A stretch of DNA of 64,000 nt from JALSNL01 sp036479585. Its GTDB lineage: Bacteria > Bacteroidota > Ignavibacteria > Ignavibacteriales > Melioribacteraceae. The position numbers and the translations under genes are program-made. Numbering within the stretch: position 1 is the first letter of the stretch; each line of letters begins with the position of its first letter. Location: assembly GCA_965224785.1 (NCBI GenBank), contig OZ245062.1, forward strand, positions 2,046,001-2,110,000, given 5' to 3'. The notes below the pieces were generated by a model that saw only the letters and a program-made list of their open reading frames with translations, was not told the DNA's origin and ran no database searches. This document shows positions 1-8,529 of this stretch, in pieces.

Positions 1-96
1 TCTTTTTATGGAATGGTTTCTTTTCATTACTATACCTTAGTGAGTTAATACATTTTTACGAAATTTCTATTTTCTACTAGTATTGCAAAAATGATA

Positions 97-1248
97 TTAT
101 AACTTTATTATTTGTTGCTTTTTATGCGATTCTAATGCCGCAGTTAAAATTTTATGTTGAATTCTGGTTTCGTTTGGTCTAATACATCCATAAGGCATAT
201 GTTTTTTTCTATTTGAAAACTCATCAACAAAAGAAGCCCACATTTGTAAAATAGCATCAGTAAAACCAAATTCAAATATTCCTCCAGTAATGGTTTTATA
301 AACAGAATCATAGCCTAAGTCTTCACTACGCCATTCTTGCTTTCCACCATTTTCATATAACATAGTTTGTAATGTTTTAGGATACTTTGTACTAAACCGG
401 GTGCTAAATTTTGTCCCAAGTATTTCAATTGACCAAGTATTAGTTTCGCCAGGAGCAATACGATAAGTTTTAACAGTCATCGGGAAATCATATTTCTCTT
501 GCGGATGTTCAACCACGCATTGCAAGGTTGCATTATCCCAAGTTTCGCAAGCAATATTTTCTCCCTTTCCATTAGGACGATTTTCAACAATATTAGAAAG
601 TGACGATGAAACAGATTTAGGAATCCAGCCAGCACGAATTGGAATATGCAACGGATGCATTCCTAGATCACCCATACAGCCATATTCTCCATTAATATTT
701 ATCATTCTCTTCCAGTTAATTGTCTTATCAAAATTGATATCAGATGAATGTAGAAAACTTGCGTTAACATGGATTATTCTACCCCATGGATTATCCGCAA
801 TAAATTTTTGGACTTGATGAGCACCTGGATAAAATGGAAATTCTGAAGAACACCTTACAAACACATCTGGGTTATTATCAACCACTTCCAAAATACGATT
901 GTTAGCCACTTGATTAATTCCAAATGGTTTCTCACCAAAAAGATGTTTCCCTGCCTTTATGATATCAATATAAAATTTTTCATGTAAATTATGTGGCACT
1001 GCACAATAGATTATATCAATGTCATCACTTGCAAGCAACTCATGATAATCCGTTGTAACAATTTTTATAGAATCGTAATTATTAGTATACCACTCAAAAA
1101 GTGTTTCATTCAAATCACAAATTCCAACAATTTCTGGTTTAACATCCAAATCTAATAATGCAGACCAACGCGAAGATGCAACTGCAAACTCGCGTCCCAT
1201 TAAACCACAGCCAATTATTCCAAACCGAATAGTTTTTCTTTTACTCAT
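97..1248 (-). CDS. Gfo/Idh/MocA-family oxidoreductase (cytoplasmic)
   Basis: A 383-residue NAD(P)-dependent sugar dehydrogenase-like protein. The N-terminal Rossmann motif GIIGCGLMG lies at residues 10-18, and the family motif EKP at 106-108 contains the usual catalytic lysine. There is no signal peptide, so it should act in the cytoplasm, unlike the Tat-exported relatives at 30975 and 48117. It is the last gene of a minus-strand run (NagB-like, PfkB, PIG-L, aldolase, this gene), 54 nt after the aldolase. It may oxidise or epimerise a sugar or amino sugar handled by that run. The family assignment is secure; the substrate cannot be read from sequence. Confidence 0.88.
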   Translation of the reverse strand: MSKRKTIRFGIIGCGLMGREFAVASSRWSALLDLDVKPEIVGICDLNETLFEWYTNNYDSIKIVTTDYHELLASDDIDIIYCAVPHNLHEKFYIDIIKAGKHLFGEKPFGINQVANNRILEVVDNNPDVFVRCSSEFPFYPGAHQVQKFIADNPWGRIIHVNASFLHSSDINFDKTINWKRMININGEYGCMGDLGMHPLHIPIRAGWIPKSVSSSLSNIVENRPNGKGENIACETWDNATLQCVVEHPQEKYDFPMTVKTYRIAPGETNTWSIEILGTKFSTRFSTKYPKTLQTMLYENGGKQEWRSEDLGYDSVYKTITGGIFEFGFTDAILQMWASFVDEFSNRKKHMPYGCIRPNETRIQHKILTAALESHKKQQIIKL

Positions 1249-1302
1249 CTTTTTCCTATAATATAAAATTCTAGAATATCATTTTTATTGATCTAGCATT
1301 GT

Positions 1303-2136
1303 TTATTTTTTTAGAAATTCCAAAGCTTCTTCTACAGTCAAATTATCATGAACTATTCCCATCAATGCTTTTGTAATCGATTTTGGATCTTCATGTTGAA
1401 TAATATTTCTTCCATAAACAATTCCAGAAGCACCTTGATCTATTAAAGTTTTTGTTCTTGTTAAAATTTCTTTATCTGGAACTTTACCACCTCCTCTAAC
1501 CAACACTGGGATAGTACCAGAAATTTCAATTACTCTATTATATTCACTTACATTATCACATGGATCAGCTTTAATTATATCTGCACCCAATTCAACTGCT
1601 TGCCGTACAAGTGGAAGAATTTTTTCAAGATCACCTTCAACCATATAACCACCTACTTTTTCGTTTGCCTGAAAAACTAGAGGTTCAATCATTAATGGCA
1701 TTGAATATTTATCACAAATAGGTTTTATTTTTAGAATATTTTGAATACACTGATCCGTAACTATTGGCTGATTTGGAATTCGGAATAAGTTAACTACAAC
1801 GCAAGTAGCATCAAGATTTACTCCTTGTTCAACTGCATCTTCAATCATACGACTAAATAAGTGGTCTGGTAGCTCTTTACCGTAAACATTGGCAACATCT
1901 GTTCGTAAAACTAACGATGGTTTTTCTCTGCCTGGAATTGATTGTAGGTAATGAGTCTGCCCTATAGTAAGTTGAATAGCATCTGGAGCAGCTTCAACAA
2001 CAGTTCCAACAGCACTTTGCATATTTTCAATGCTTGTTAAAAATCCATACTCATTAAAAAAACCATGATCAATTGCTACATCCAGGCAGCGACCAGATTT
2101 ACCATTAAATAGTCTGTTTAAGCGATACTGTTTCAT
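1303..2136 (-). CDS. Class I aldolase, DhnA/LsrF type
   Basis: A 277-residue TIM-barrel aldolase resembling DhnA-type fructose-bisphosphate aldolase and the LsrF/tagatose-bisphosphate aldolase group. It shows AIDHG at residues 21-25. ADIIKADP at 186-193 supplies the probable Schiff-base lysine K189. The phosphate-binding end reads LVRGGGK (212-218) and IVYGRNI (239-245). It begins 22 nt after the PIG-L deacetylase stop and next to a PfkB kinase. This suggests cleavage of a phosphorylated ketose made by the kinase. The substrate (fructose-, tagatose- or another bisphosphate) is inferred only from context. Confidence 0.8.
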   Translation of the reverse strand: MKQYRLNRLFNGKSGRCLDVAIDHGFFNEYGFLTSIENMQSAVGTVVEAAPDAIQLTIGQTHYLQSIPGREKPSLVLRTDVANVYGKELPDHLFSRMIEDAVEQGVNLDATCVVVNLFRIPNQPIVTDQCIQNILKIKPICDKYSMPLMIEPLVFQANEKVGGYMVEGDLEKILPLVRQAVELGADIIKADPCDNVSEYNRVIEISGTIPVLVRGGGKVPDKEILTRTKTLIDQGASGIVYGRNIIQHEDPKSITKALMGIVHDNLTVEEALEFLKK

Positions 2137-2157
2137 TTTATAACTCCACTTATTTTA

Positions 2158-2910
2158 TTAAAATATTTTTGCAAATTTCGATAGTTCTTCTTTCAAGATA
2201 TTGTTCTTTGGATATGCATGACCAAGGTGTTGCCTAAAACCTTCGGCATAATTAACATCTATTTCTTTCCCACGTTTTGAAGAAAAGTTTTTCATAGTAA
2301 TTATATATTCATCAATTCCGTTATGAGACATTAACCAACTACGTTGACTCTGATGTGTAGCCAACATTTTTTCTTTTATTTCAATTGTACTACTAATATC
2401 AACAAATGTAGTAGGTTTAATACTTTCACCAAAATCATCAATTCCTTCCAAAGAATCCATATAGTATAAATGTGGAATTTTCATAAATGGTTCTGCTTCC
2501 GTTTTAATGTTTTTTATTCCTGCAGAGAAACAAGCAGTCTTTACTACCTTACTTGTTATTTCATGATCAACCATATAATCTATTGGACTTTGGGTTATTA
2601 CTAAATCAGGTTTTACTTCTCTAATTAAGTTAATTGCTTTTAATAAAGTTGTACGGTCATACATTATAAAAATATCATCATTTTCCATACAATAATAATT
2701 TGCATCTATTAATGTAGCAGAAATTGATGCTTCGTTTTTTCTAATCTCACTTATCTTATCTCGGCTAAGTGTTGCTGAACCACAATCACCAGCAGTCATT
2801 GTTGCAATTGCTATTTCCCATTTTTTTTCTTTAAGCAATGCTAACGTTCCGGCACACATAATTTCTACATCATCCGGATGAGTACCAATTGCAAGAACTT
2901 TTTTGTTCAC
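2158..2910 (-). CDS. PIG-L/LmbE-family deacetylase
   Basis: A 250-residue member of the zinc-dependent PIG-L (LmbE) family, which removes N-acetyl groups from GlcNAc-type sugars. The metal and catalytic motif HPDDVE is at residues 11-16, and the second metal histidine is in VDHEIT near H116. No signal peptide is visible, so deacetylation would occur in the cytoplasm. It lies 21 nt from the PfkB kinase gene and 21 nt from the aldolase gene. Known NagB-LmbE fusion proteins in Bacteroidetes (the PRK02122 family) link this domain to a NagB-like domain. Here the two are separate genes in one run, which supports an amino-sugar role. Confidence 0.82.
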   Translation of the reverse strand: MNKKVLAIGTHPDDVEIMCAGTLALLKEKKWEIAIATMTAGDCGSATLSRDKISEIRKNEASISATLIDANYYCMENDDIFIMYDRTTLLKAINLIREVKPDLVITQSPIDYMVDHEITSKVVKTACFSAGIKNIKTEAEPFMKIPHLYYMDSLEGIDDFGESIKPTTFVDISSTIEIKEKMLATHQSQRSWLMSHNGIDEYIITMKNFSSKRGKEIDVNYAEGFRQHLGHAYPKNNILKEELSKFAKIF

Positions 2911-2931
2911 TTTATTTTTCCTTTTGTAATT

Positions 2932-3972
2932 TTAATTTATCATATCCATTATTAATTTTTTATAAGAATATTTATTACCAATCTTCAGACATTCCTTGTA
3001 GTTAACAATTCCATCCGAACAACTTACATCTTGTAGCGAAACTGCTGCCGTAGAAACACCCAGCTTAAGTATTTTATCAATTTCCAAATTTTCGTGTAGA
3101 GCAAACAATACTGCGGATGCAAAAGCATCTCCAGCTCCAACTACACTTTTAATTTTTTCTTTTGGAATTTGTACAGAACCTTGAAGTAACTCCATTCCAC
3201 TTTTATTAAGTGCATAAACTCCCAACGGGAAATGGATAAAAACCCAGTTCTGAACACCATAGTTAATTAACTTTTTAGCTGCTTTTCTTAAAGCATTTAT
3301 TTCTAGCAAATTGCCATTAAGTTTTATTCCAGTAGTTCTTTCGGCTTCAAATTCATTTATGAATAAATAATTAACAAAAGGTAGTGCTGGAATTACAATC
3401 TCTTTAAATCTGTAACTGTTCTCACTTACAATATCAATTGATGTTTTTATCCCAAACTCTTGTGCATTTCGCAAAACCTTTGCTGCATTAGTTAATCCAC
3501 AACTATCTATTTTGTCAAGTTTATCCAACAGCAACAAATAGCCAAGGTGAAATATTTTTTCGCTACAATTTTCGAAATTAAAATTCTTAACATCTAACAA
3601 AGAATTGGCACCGCGTTGATGAAAAAAAGTCCTTCTTCCTGTTGATTCAACCGTCATAACATCAGTAAATGAAGTAGGAATTTCTTTCACCATCTTAAGT
3701 TTTGTAATATCAATATTATTTTGAATACAATCTTTTTTAATCCATCTTCCATCAGCATCATCTCCAACAATGCCAATAGCTTTAAGTGGAAAAGATGCTC
3801 CCAGTTTCGAAAGATTTTTTAATACATTATATGGTGCACCTCCATTACTCAGTTGCTCATTTTTTATATTTGCTAAAGAATCTTCCACAGGATAAACATC
3901 TATTGTTTTTAAATGGTCAACAACCCAGTTGCCAGCGGCAACAATCCCTTTTCGTTCAATATCCGTATGCAT
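2932..3972 (-). CDS. PfkB-family carbohydrate kinase
   Basis: A 346-residue ribokinase-fold sugar kinase. The N-terminal PfkB signature includes NGGAPYNV at residues 43-50, and the anion-hole/catalytic motif GAGDAF is at 279-284 with base D282. The length is slightly above the usual 300-330. It starts 70 nt after the NagB-like gene and is 21 nt from the deacetylase gene, so co-transcription is likely. Plausible substrates are fructose-6-P or tagatose-6-P made by the NagB-like enzyme, or a free amino sugar. The kinase family is certain; the substrate is inferred. Confidence 0.85.
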   Translation of the reverse strand: MHTDIERKGIVAAGNWVVDHLKTIDVYPVEDSLANIKNEQLSNGGAPYNVLKNLSKLGASFPLKAIGIVGDDADGRWIKKDCIQNNIDITKLKMVKEIPTSFTDVMTVESTGRRTFFHQRGANSLLDVKNFNFENCSEKIFHLGYLLLLDKLDKIDSCGLTNAAKVLRNAQEFGIKTSIDIVSENSYRFKEIVIPALPFVNYLFINEFEAERTTGIKLNGNLLEINALRKAAKKLINYGVQNWVFIHFPLGVYALNKSGMELLQGSVQIPKEKIKSVVGAGDAFASAVLFALHENLEIDKILKLGVSTAAVSLQDVSCSDGIVNYKECLKIGNKYSYKKLIMDMIN

Positions 3973-4042
3973 TTTTAATTACCCATAATTGTTATGGCTT
4001 TTATAATTTATCACCTTGTTATTCAATCTCCATCAATGCATA

Positions 4043-4975
4043 CTAATGCATTTCTACTTCTACAGAACCAATACCTGATCGATAATAATTAAATACTACA
4101 TTCGGATGATCTGCCAATAGAGACATTGGAACTGATGAATCCATTATTTTTTTCGAAATCATAAAAGGAGTTAATCTCATTCCAAATGCGTTATCGTGCA
4201 TCCCAGCTTGCCAGATAGAAACTTTATCGGATTTCCATGTTTCGACAGGACCTACTGTAATAGCTGTTTGTGGAACACCGACAATATATCCACCTCCAGA
4301 AGTTCTTGCATTTTGTGCTAATGTAATTGGATGCAAATCTACTTTCCTTGCTGATAGTTTACGAAACTCTTCAGGCGTTGGAGGAACATCTTGATATTTA
4401 CCTTCTCTTTTGAAAGGATCGTTGAATGCCCAATGTTTTACATCGCCTTGACCTCCTTGCATAACTGCACACTTAATTTCATCGAAACTAGCAGTATATT
4501 CAGCAAGCGAATTAGTCTTTGGGAAATGCAAATTCTCCTCTGGCATTCTGAGTTCTGGTTTAATTCTATTAAACAATAGTTCTCTATCAGCACGTGCAAA
4601 AGAGAGAGGATGTGTTTCCGGAGCTTCCTTTCCATCAATATACCATTCATCCATTCCCCAAAAATGAGCATCTTTAAGCGATAATTCAAGACTATTAACA
4701 AGTTCTGCTACTAATGGTAATTGTTCAGTAGGACCAATAGGTCCACAAATACCTACAGGATTTGAACTTGTAGCTTGCTTCCAAGCAGTTATATATTCTA
4801 ATGCTTCTGCTAAATAAAATGATTCTAAAGTTTCATGGAAAACAACTTGAAAACCAGGACGAGAAAGTTCGAATAAATCTTTTTCTGATAGTTTTGCTGC
4901 ATCTTCTAATATTTTCTCATCCAACGTTGTAAAATCCCACCAGTCTTCTGCTAACATACTTAACTTTCTTGACAT
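4043..4975 (-). CDS. NagB-like amino-sugar deaminase/isomerase
   Basis: A 310-residue member of the glucosamine-6-phosphate deaminase superfamily. HFWGMDEW at residues 104-111 corresponds to the LDEY catalytic region, and GGQGDVKHWAFNDP at 174-187 to the GxGxDGHIAFNEP region. These give candidate catalytic residues D109, D178 and H181. It is longer than ordinary NagB, with an extra N-terminal segment, and diverges from the canonical NagB at 12463, so a different substrate is likely. The ribosome site AAGG lies 7 nt before the ATG. It heads the kinase-deacetylase-aldolase-dehydrogenase run. Confidence 0.8.
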   Translation of the reverse strand: MSRKLSMLAEDWWDFTTLDEKILEDAAKLSEKDLFELSRPGFQVVFHETLESFYLAEALEYITAWKQATSSNPVGICGPIGPTEQLPLVAELVNSLELSLKDAHFWGMDEWYIDGKEAPETHPLSFARADRELLFNRIKPELRMPEENLHFPKTNSLAEYTASFDEIKCAVMQGGQGDVKHWAFNDPFKREGKYQDVPPTPEEFRKLSARKVDLHPITLAQNARTSGGGYIVGVPQTAITVGPVETWKSDKVSIWQAGMHDNAFGMRLTPFMISKKIMDSSVPMSLLADHPNVVFNYYRSGIGSVEVEMH

Positions 4976-4994
4976 TGTAATTCCTTAAATTTAG

Positions 4995-5017
4995 TGATTC
5001 TTTTAAAACAAGAATCA
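4995..5017. promoter_or_regulatory. Hairpin before the NagB-like gene
   Basis: A perfect 8-bp inverted repeat, TGATTCTT and AAGAATCA, with a 7-nt AT-rich loop. It lies between the sialidase-like gene stop at 5052 and the NagB-like start at 4975. It could be a weak terminator, an mRNA-processing structure or an operator. The sequence alone does not decide. Confidence 0.35.
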
Positions 5018-5051
5018 ATTACTGTTCAGCTTATACGAAATGCAAAATCTA

Positions 5052-6950
5052 TTAATTCTTATTTAACTTCCAATGTGTTTGCATTAGGCTTGTCTTTTCT
5101 CCATCTTTATCTATTTGATAATAAATTGTTAGTATTGAACCATCATCAAGCTGTACAGATGCGGGATAACCAAGATCACCACTATTGCTTAAACTTAAAA
5201 TAATTTCATTATCAACATCCCAAGTTTCCCCTCCGTCTTTACTAATGCATGCTCGTTCGCTGTATGGAATTTTTCGTACTCCATAAGAAACCATTAGCCA
5301 GCCATTTTTAAGTAATAGTAAATGTGGTGGGTATCCCCAAATATTAGTTTTGTAAGTTTCTTTCCAAGTCTTACCACCATCATAGCTTTCTGTTTGTCGT
5401 AGATATGATTTGCTCCTATCAGTTGGATGATACCTAAACATAGCAAGCAGTTTTCCATCTAGCATTTCAATAACATGTGGCTCCGAGTATGGGGAAATAG
5501 ATTCACTTTCCGGAATACTAATTGTTGAAAGTAGTTTCCAACTAACTCCATCATCTTTTGATTCTTCAACTGCTAATTTTTTTTCGCCATTTATATTTGC
5601 AGTTCCAACATATAATATTCTGCCATCTTTTAATTCAACTGGACCATGAGGCGCTGTTACCAATTGCTTAATTGGCTCTTCCCAAGTTTTGCCTTTATCT
5701 GTTGATCGACGAATCCAATTACCTAACCATTTCTTCTTTGTTTGATTACTTAGTTTCTCACTATGTCTTTTCCATTCAGGATGTTCTGCATAATTTTGTT
5801 CCGTATCAAATGCAAGTGAAGTAAACCAACTTACAATCCAAGTTCCTTTTTTTGTTTCAAGTATTCCAGCATCTCTATCATCTAACGGAGTATTATTTAT
5901 TGTCTCCGGTTCACTCCAAGTTTTTCCATTATCACTACTACGAATAAGTTCGTTAATTCCAAACGGACAAACGTGTCCATCTCGATTACCTGAAAAAACT
6001 GCAAGCAATTCGCCCGAACTTGTTTTGGTAATTGTGGGCCAGCCTATATATCTATTGGGTTCTTTACAAATTACCTTTGTCTCAATTATGGTTGCAATTT
6101 TAGAACTTTTAGAAATGAGTTTTTCTGTTTTCTCGTCAAATATTTTTTGTGCTTTCAAACTATATATTTGAACGTAAGCTCCCCATCCACCACCGAGTTG
6201 ATCTATCTTAAGTAGTATTGTATTTCTACCTTTGTTAAGATTTACCTTTGCAATGTTTTGAGAAGGCTCTGCACTTCTTCCATCTAAATATTGAATTACT
6301 AACTCTCCGTTTAACCAAACTTTACCAGCATCATTTGTTCCAATGTGTAAATAAATATCTTGGTCTATATCACTTTCTAATTCAGCAAACAAATATGTAA
6401 ACACATCTGAAGGTTGACCAAATAAATCTGTAACGTCTATGTAATTAGTTTCCCAAGTGTGTTGAAAGAAGCTGTTAGTTTTTCCATCGGGAGTATTAAA
6501 TTTTTTATTTACTTCTATGTTTGCTAATTGTTCTCCACCAATAGTAGTAAGGAAATCTGTTGAGAAACCATCTAACATTTGTTCTGATTTTATTCCATCT
6601 AAATAGAAAGTACTTGGCAAAGGTTTTGTTATTAACCAATTATTTATAGTAGTAAAGTTTCCATCATTTGGGATTTTTGTATTGTGGCTTTGTGAAAAAG
6701 TTGAGTCGAATGTTGTAAAGAAAACAACAAGTAACAGAGTGAGAATAGTAAAGAATTTTCTGAGAGATAAGAATAGTTTGTCATTCCCAGCTTGACTGGG
6801 AATCCAGGTATCATCAATCCTGGATTCCCGATAGAAACATTCGGGAATGACATTTGTTAAACAAGGAGTACTATCTTTTGTAATTATTCGGTAAAGTATT
6901 TTCCAAGTTATTTTACCGAAACTCTTTTTAGACTGTTTAATTTTTAACAT
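5052..6950 (-). CDS. Exported sialidase-like BNR-repeat protein
   Basis: A protein of about 632 residues. The N-terminal half carries a beta-sandwich module (GTNDAGKVWLNGEL, then LLKIDQLGGGWGA). The C-terminal half is a sialidase-type propeller with five Asp boxes: SSDNGKTW, STDKGKTW, SKDDGVSW, SYDGGKTW and SKDGGETW. An RIGWP-like start of the propeller reads YIGWP. I chose ATG 6950 because GAGG precedes it by 7 nt; the longer frame begins with TTG at 6962. Oddly, the hydrophobic export segment (FFTILTLLLVVFF) is preceded by about 60 residues. Roughly 24 of these are encoded by a family A palindromic repeat at 6780-6853, and no start codon lies between the repeat and the export segment. It may release sialic acid or another terminal sugar; neuraminidase activity is unproven. 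Confidence 0.78.
   Translation of the reverse strand: MLKIKQSKKSFGKITWKILYRIITKDSTPCLTNVIPECFYRESRIDDTWIPSQAGNDKLFLSLRKFFTILTLLLVVFFTTFDSTFSQSHNTKIPNDGNFTTINNWLITKPLPSTFYLDGIKSEQMLDGFSTDFLTTIGGEQLANIEVNKKFNTPDGKTNSFFQHTWETNYIDVTDLFGQPSDVFTYLFAELESDIDQDIYLHIGTNDAGKVWLNGELVIQYLDGRSAEPSQNIAKVNLNKGRNTILLKIDQLGGGWGAYVQIYSLKAQKIFDEKTEKLISKSSKIATIIETKVICKEPNRYIGWPTITKTSSGELLAVFSGNRDGHVCPFGINELIRSSDNGKTWSEPETINNTPLDDRDAGILETKKGTWIVSWFTSLAFDTEQNYAEHPEWKRHSEKLSNQTKKKWLGNWIRRSTDKGKTWEEPIKQLVTAPHGPVELKDGRILYVGTANINGEKKLAVEESKDDGVSWKLLSTISIPESESISPYSEPHVIEMLDGKLLAMFRYHPTDRSKSYLRQTESYDGGKTWKETYKTNIWGYPPHLLLLKNGWLMVSYGVRKIPYSERACISKDGGETWDVDNEIILSLSNSGDLGYPASVQLDDGSILTIYYQIDKDGEKTSLMQTHWKLNKN
6780..6853. 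repeat. Palindromic repeat family A, copy 1 (inside a CDS)
   Basis: A 74-bp element bounded by inverted ends GTCATTCCC and GGGAATGAC. Inside are two further stems, CCCAG/CTGGG and GGAATCCAGG/CCTGGATTCC. Related copies lie at 17349 and 24728. This copy lies within the 5' coding part of the sialidase-like gene and is open in the gene's frame. Confidence 0.85.
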
Positions 6951-6964
6951 TATATTCCTCAATA

Positions 6965-8233
6965 TTATATTTTCAACAATTCATAAATATGTACATCAAA
7001 CGGTTCATAATAGTCAGTCAATTTATTTTCATTTATTTTTATTGTTCTTCCCTCTTTTAAAACTTTTGCATTACTAAATTTCTTTAATCCCAAAAGACTA
7101 ACCTTAACCGGATTTTTATCTGAGTTAACTGTTAGTAAGTATGTTTTTCCATCAACTTCTTTAACCAATATTTCAACTCCAGTATCAATAGAGTACATTA
7201 GTTCATGATATTCTTTTTTAATATTTAGCTCAACTGTTTTTGATGCAAGCACACTCTGAAGTTCTGCCAATTCTCTTGTTACTTTATTTAAGTCATCCAT
7301 AAACTGAGATGGCTGTGGTGTATAGTTTGTTCCCCAATAAAGAATTCCATTTGCTCCATGAACTATTGCATTGTATGCCATAAACCTACTCTCTTCGTAA
7401 GTAGGATATTTAATCATTGATTCCGTTCTTTCATTTTCAGGCTTTAACATTTCCCAGGCAAAACCTTGCAATACTGCAAATACTGGCTTAGTGTTTTTAA
7501 CAACCTTTTTCATTTTGTCTATGTATTCACCAACTTGACTAATGTAAGGATTTAGTAAATCACCCTGGAGACCATCAGGATATATTGCGAAAGTTGGAGT
7601 AATTCCATGTGGGATAACCGGATAAACATCAACGGCTACAATATCAGTGGATGAATTATATTTTTGCAAAGTTGAGATTAAATTGACTGGTCCGTGGTTC
7701 GTAAATATAAGATGTTTTTGATCGTGAGATTTAATTAGAGCATAAGCTTCTAACATTTTTTTATGCGTAATTCTTGGTTTTGGGTTATTCCAATTAAACG
7801 CAGGTTCATCTGATATTTCCCAAATCAAAAGAGCTGGATGATCCTTATGATCGTTAACTATATCAATAATTCTAGAACTATCCGATTGAACTTTATCGTT
7901 GATAATTCCCGTTGTTACCCAAGTCTTTAAGTTATACTTTGCTGCACTATCAAGTATAGTTTTGTTTGGTGAAACATGTACATAATTATAACCGTTATCT
8001 CTTAAAGTTAGAAAAGGATTTTCAGTTTTTGGATGATGATATGAACCAATAATGAAGGTTCGTTTACCATTTATTGAAAGCATTCCATCATTAGAAAAAC
8101 TATCTTTCCCTTTATGCGTAGTAGTATTTTCTGTGTTTTTTTCACTACACGCATGAAGAAAAATAAGACTGACAAACACAATTAAGAAAAGTGAAACAAA
8201 ACTGTATAACTTTTTATTATATTCTTTTTTCAT
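6965..8233 (-). CDS. TIM-barrel glycosidase-like lipoprotein
   Basis: A 422-residue exported lipoprotein. An N-terminal hydrophobic segment ends in the lipobox LHAC. The body resembles GH2/GH5-type TIM barrels: LLIWEISDEPAFN holds a likely acid/base glutamate or aspartate pair, DIVAVDVYP is a strand, and ANGILYWG lies near the barrel end. The last about 90 residues form a small beta domain ending DVHIYELLK. The same ending (DVHIYKLG) and barrel motifs occur in the protein at 45122, so the two are paralogues. It lies 14 nt upstream of the sialidase-like start. The exact glycosidase family is not recognised. Confidence 0.68.
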   Translation of the reverse strand: MKKEYNKKLYSFVSLFLIVFVSLIFLHACSEKNTENTTTHKGKDSFSNDGMLSINGKRTFIIGSYHHPKTENPFLTLRDNGYNYVHVSPNKTILDSAAKYNLKTWVTTGIINDKVQSDSSRIIDIVNDHKDHPALLIWEISDEPAFNWNNPKPRITHKKMLEAYALIKSHDQKHLIFTNHGPVNLISTLQKYNSSTDIVAVDVYPVIPHGITPTFAIYPDGLQGDLLNPYISQVGEYIDKMKKVVKNTKPVFAVLQGFAWEMLKPENERTESMIKYPTYEESRFMAYNAIVHGANGILYWGTNYTPQPSQFMDDLNKVTRELAELQSVLASKTVELNIKKEYHELMYSIDTGVEILVKEVDGKTYLLTVNSDKNPVKVSLLGLKKFSNAKVLKEGRTIKINENKLTDYYEPFDVHIYELLKI

Positions 8234-8322
8234 AATATTTCATTTACTTAAAACTTTTTAAAAATTATCAACTAATGTCATATCAAGTATGTAAAAACAC
8301 ATCCTGTGCTAATAGCTAAATT

Positions 8323-8379
8323 CGCAGACTGGAAAGTCTACGGTACGTATCACAGTCCACGAAAGCTTTCGGGACTGTG
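8323..8379. repeat. Double-hairpin repeat family C, copy 1
   Basis: Two imperfect stem-loops (CGCAGACT/AGTCTACG and CACAGTCC/GGGACTGTG) flank the core GGTACGTAT. Related copies are at 23128, 37984 and 49450. It shares the 296-bp gap 8234-8529 with a family B copy; I saw no gene there. Confidence 0.7.
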
Positions 8380-8425
8380 TTTTAAAATAATTTTAAGTTG
8401 TTTCATACTTAACAGTTTAACATTT

Positions 8426-8500
8426 GTCACACTGAGTGGAGACGAAGTGTGATAGCAGATCATTTTACTGGTTTGACTACGCTCACCATCCATGACTGTG
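8426..8500. repeat. Palindromic repeat family B, copy 1
   Basis: Starts GTCACACTGAG and contains TCACACT...AGTGTGA as an inner inverted repeat. It continues to GGTTTGACTACGCTCACC and CATGACTGTG. It is closely similar to 21420-21490 and, less fully, to 15885-15949. Non-coding. Confidence 0.75.
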
Positions 8501-8529
8501 TATCTAATTATTCAAAAATTTCTTCTCAA

